From Chionoecetes opilio (Eukaryota; Arthropoda; Malacostraca; Decapoda; Majidae): a stretch of 64,000 nucleotides of DNA. Position 1 is the first letter of the stretch. Every line of letters starts with the position of its first letter. The stretch spans positions 62,001 through 126,000 of the forward strand of contig JACEEZ010020019.1 of assembly GCA_016584305.1 (NCBI GenBank), in the 5' to 3' direction. Made by a program: the position numbers and the translations under genes. The notes under the pieces were generated by a model. The model was not told where the DNA came from. It saw only the letters and a program-made list of their open reading frames with translations, and ran no database searches. Below, in pieces: positions 62,276 through 64,000 of this stretch.

Positions 62276-62700
62276 TTGGGGAGGCAGTGTCCGACTGGTT
62301 AGCGTCTTGGAATGGTGAGCTCGTTGTCCCGAGTCCGAATCATGCCAGGCCAACTCATTTGGCCATCTTTAACGTGGTCGACAAGAGCCTGGGAGGTGAG
62401 CATAAGGTCCCGAGTTCAAGTCCTACCAAGGAGCAATTGTAAATCCATCTTTGAGTGGCCGAAGAAACCCGCATGCTACATTCATGTTCTTTCGACTGTG
62501 ACTTCAAGTACGGCGGAGGAAACACCAGGTGGCAGCATGAGCCAAAACTGATGGTTGACCATCACAGAAAACTGATGGTTGACCATCACAGAAAACTGAT
62601 CTTCCCCTATAGATCACAGGTGTCACTATAAAAATTCAGCCTGCGCCACCAACGGGCGAGGGCCAACCATCACGACCCTCCAGAATGTGCAGGGTCAACC
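62275..62700 (+). mobile_element. tRNA-derived SINE, plus strand
   Basis: Head GGGGAGGCAGTGTCCGACTG with GGTTAGCGT (A-box-like); a B-box-like GGTCCCGAGTTCAAGTCC lies at 62406-62423. The body (CAGGTGGCAGCATGAGCC, GGTGTCACTATAAAAATTC, GGGCGAGGGCCAACC) is the counterpart of the minus-strand copy at 640-958. AACTGATGGTTGACCATCAC is locally tandem near 62546-62595. Confidence 0.72.
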
Positions 62701-62729
62701 ACCTGAGCCGTCAAGGAAAAACATACTGT

Positions 62730-62990
62730 ATTTTACGGCTTATAAGACGCACTTTTTTCCTAAAAAATACCCTGAAAAATACTCATGCGTCTTCCAAGAC
62801 GAATGTTGGAATGAGACTGCCGCCAAGACTGGGGAGCCGTTCCGCGGCAACTTCCACCTTGTCAAATTGGCACCAACCGCACCACCTATCGTCTGCTAGT
62901 GTTGATGTATCGACTTTAGTGTTGATGTATCATTTACACCAGGCTGTCACACGTATCACAAGCTAAGACTTGGCTCTTTGCCTTTTTTAA
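62730..62990 (+). mobile_element. Truncated copy of the 2641-3461 MITE
   Basis: TGTATTTTACGGCTTATAAG at about 62728 and the following 250 bp match the left part of the 2641-3461 element (ATGCGTCTTCCAAGACGAATG, CTGCCGCCAAGACTGG, TCGTCTGCTAGTGTTGATG). The right end is missing. Confidence 0.8.
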
Positions 62991-63014
62991 CTTGCCTTTT
63001 TGAAATCCGGCTAT

Positions 63015-63590
63015 CACCAAGTGGAGATGGCGGAGGACAAGGAGAAAAACCGCTTTCTCCCCTTTAGGCAGGGCCTGTGGCACTTCAATGTGATGCCTTG
63101 CGGTCTCTGCAACGCCCCGGGGTGTGTTTCGAGCACCTAATGGAGAAGGTGCTCGAGGGCTGCAGTGGAAGTCTATCTCGACAATGTAGCTACTACTTGT
63201 CGTGGGAGGTACTTTTGAGGAGGAGCTGGGGGAAGAAGTGTTGCGCCGTCCCGAGGAAGGCTAATCTCAAGCTCAGCCCCACTAAGTGTACTCTCTTCCA
63301 GCATGAGGTGCCTTTCTTGGCACCTTTTCTTTTTCTTTAACGCAGACAGCCTGAGCCTCCGCCCGTGTGAGCCTGACTGTGCTCACTGTGTTAAGAGGGT
63401 GCCCGATCCGGTGTGCCAACGCCTATGAGTGGGAGACGGATCCAGCGAGGTCCAAGAGCGCTGGAGGAAGAGACAGCGGGAGGATCCTGACCTCGCCCCT
63501 GTGGTCCGCTGGCTGGAAGCAGGCACCGAGAGACCCCATTGGGAGGAGGTGGCACCCGAGAGTCCTGCCACCAAGTTGTTAAGGCATTTA
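63015..63590 (+). pseudogene. Decayed Ty3/gypsy pol remnant (RT and RNase H/integrase link)
   Basis: Short pieces in several frames read FRQGLWHFNVMPCGLCNAP and LMEKVLEG (RT), FEEELG and RKANLKLSPTKCTLFQHEVP (the segment after the catalytic box), then from about 63430 an EERWRK/DPDLAP-VVRWLEAGTE-like link before the integrase zinc finger. The YxDD box itself is degraded. Different family from the 26290-31598 element. Many frameshifts; relic only. Confidence 0.7.
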
Positions 63591-64000
63591 TAAAGGGTAG
63601 AAACGTATGTATGTATGTATGGGGGTGGCAGCCAGTGTGGCCGGCTACACCTAGTTACTGCAGACTCAGCAAAGATAGAAGGCCGGCATGGTTATATTGA
63701 GATGTCACGTACCATTATTATGCATCTCTTATAAATAAATGGTAACATAATAGACATTTATATAGAGTAGTTATATTATCAGCTTATTCTGTGGTAGAAA
63801 CATTACTTGCTCTTTACTATATGTTTAATAGTGGAGCAGAAGTATATGTAGATAAATAAACATGGTAGTTGTCAATTGCTTGGCAGGGGGCACAGAGCTC
63901 TCTCTGCCAACGATAGGTAGAAGGGCGACTGCCCTTCTACCTAGGGTAGAGACGGAGCTTAACAGGGACTCCTGTATATTTCGTCAAAGTGTATATATTG
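63591..64000. other. No gene seen
   Basis: A GTAT microsatellite (63606-63622), then AT-rich DNA, and a short inverted repeat GGTAGAAGGGC / GCCCTTCTACC near 63917-63942. Nothing else supported. Confidence 0.45.

Overview
The window is eukaryotic, from an arthropod and most probably a malacostracan (decapod) crustacean. The basis is long introns with GT/AG borders, very dense animal-type transposable elements (LINEs, Ty3/gypsy LTR elements, pogo/Tigger-like and hAT-like DNA elements, tRNA-derived SINEs), abundant AT microsatellites, and no operons, CRISPR arrays or other prokaryotic features. The exact species cannot be read from the sequence.

One host protein-coding gene is clear: an animal-type phosphomevalonate kinase (PMVK) on the + strand, with four coding exons at 5080-5165, 14119-14324, 21979-22128 and 22249-22430. 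They join in frame to 207 residues. Introns 1 and 2 (about 9.0 and 7.7 kb) are largely built of transposons: two hAT MITEs (one carrying a solo LTR), a nest of TA-flanked pogo/Tigger-like elements, two copies of a LINE (LINE B), a SINE, and a 1.9 kb nested element loaded with 153-bp and 94-bp satellites.

From about 23.8 kb rightward I see only mobile DNA. 24.3-25.6 kb holds a minus-strand LINE (LINE C). 25.7-31.76 kb is a pogo-like element whose transposase C-terminus is split by a young Ty3/gypsy element (26290-31598). That element has 294-bp LTRs about 98% identical, a 4-bp target duplication, a tRNA-Trp-type primer site and a CHCC gag knuckle, which fit the CsRn1 clade. 31.76-34.14 kb is a separate DNA transposon with inverted ends and a frameshifted transposase of a family I know only as repeat-borne. 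34.9-37.4 kb is LINE A, split by a MITE that itself carries a minisatellite element and a tRNA-Val-like SINE. 38.4-39.65 kb is a fold-back element.

39.9-53.9 kb looks different. A 1.7-1.9 kb LTR pair and a tandemly duplicated 3 kb LINE block (LINE D) differ from their partners mainly by scattered one- or two-base indels, which reads as unpolished long-read sequence. 53.9-64 kb holds AT microsatellite, a large but frameshifted LINE (LINE E), an 820-bp solo LTR, a second minisatellite element, a LINE A tail, a SINE, a truncated MITE and a decayed gypsy pol remnant.

Only PMVK is likely to have a cellular role (mevalonate pathway). Every other coding segment is mobile-element derived and broken by stops, frameshifts or insertions. 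No tRNA or rRNA gene is supported; the tRNA-like stretches are SINE heads.
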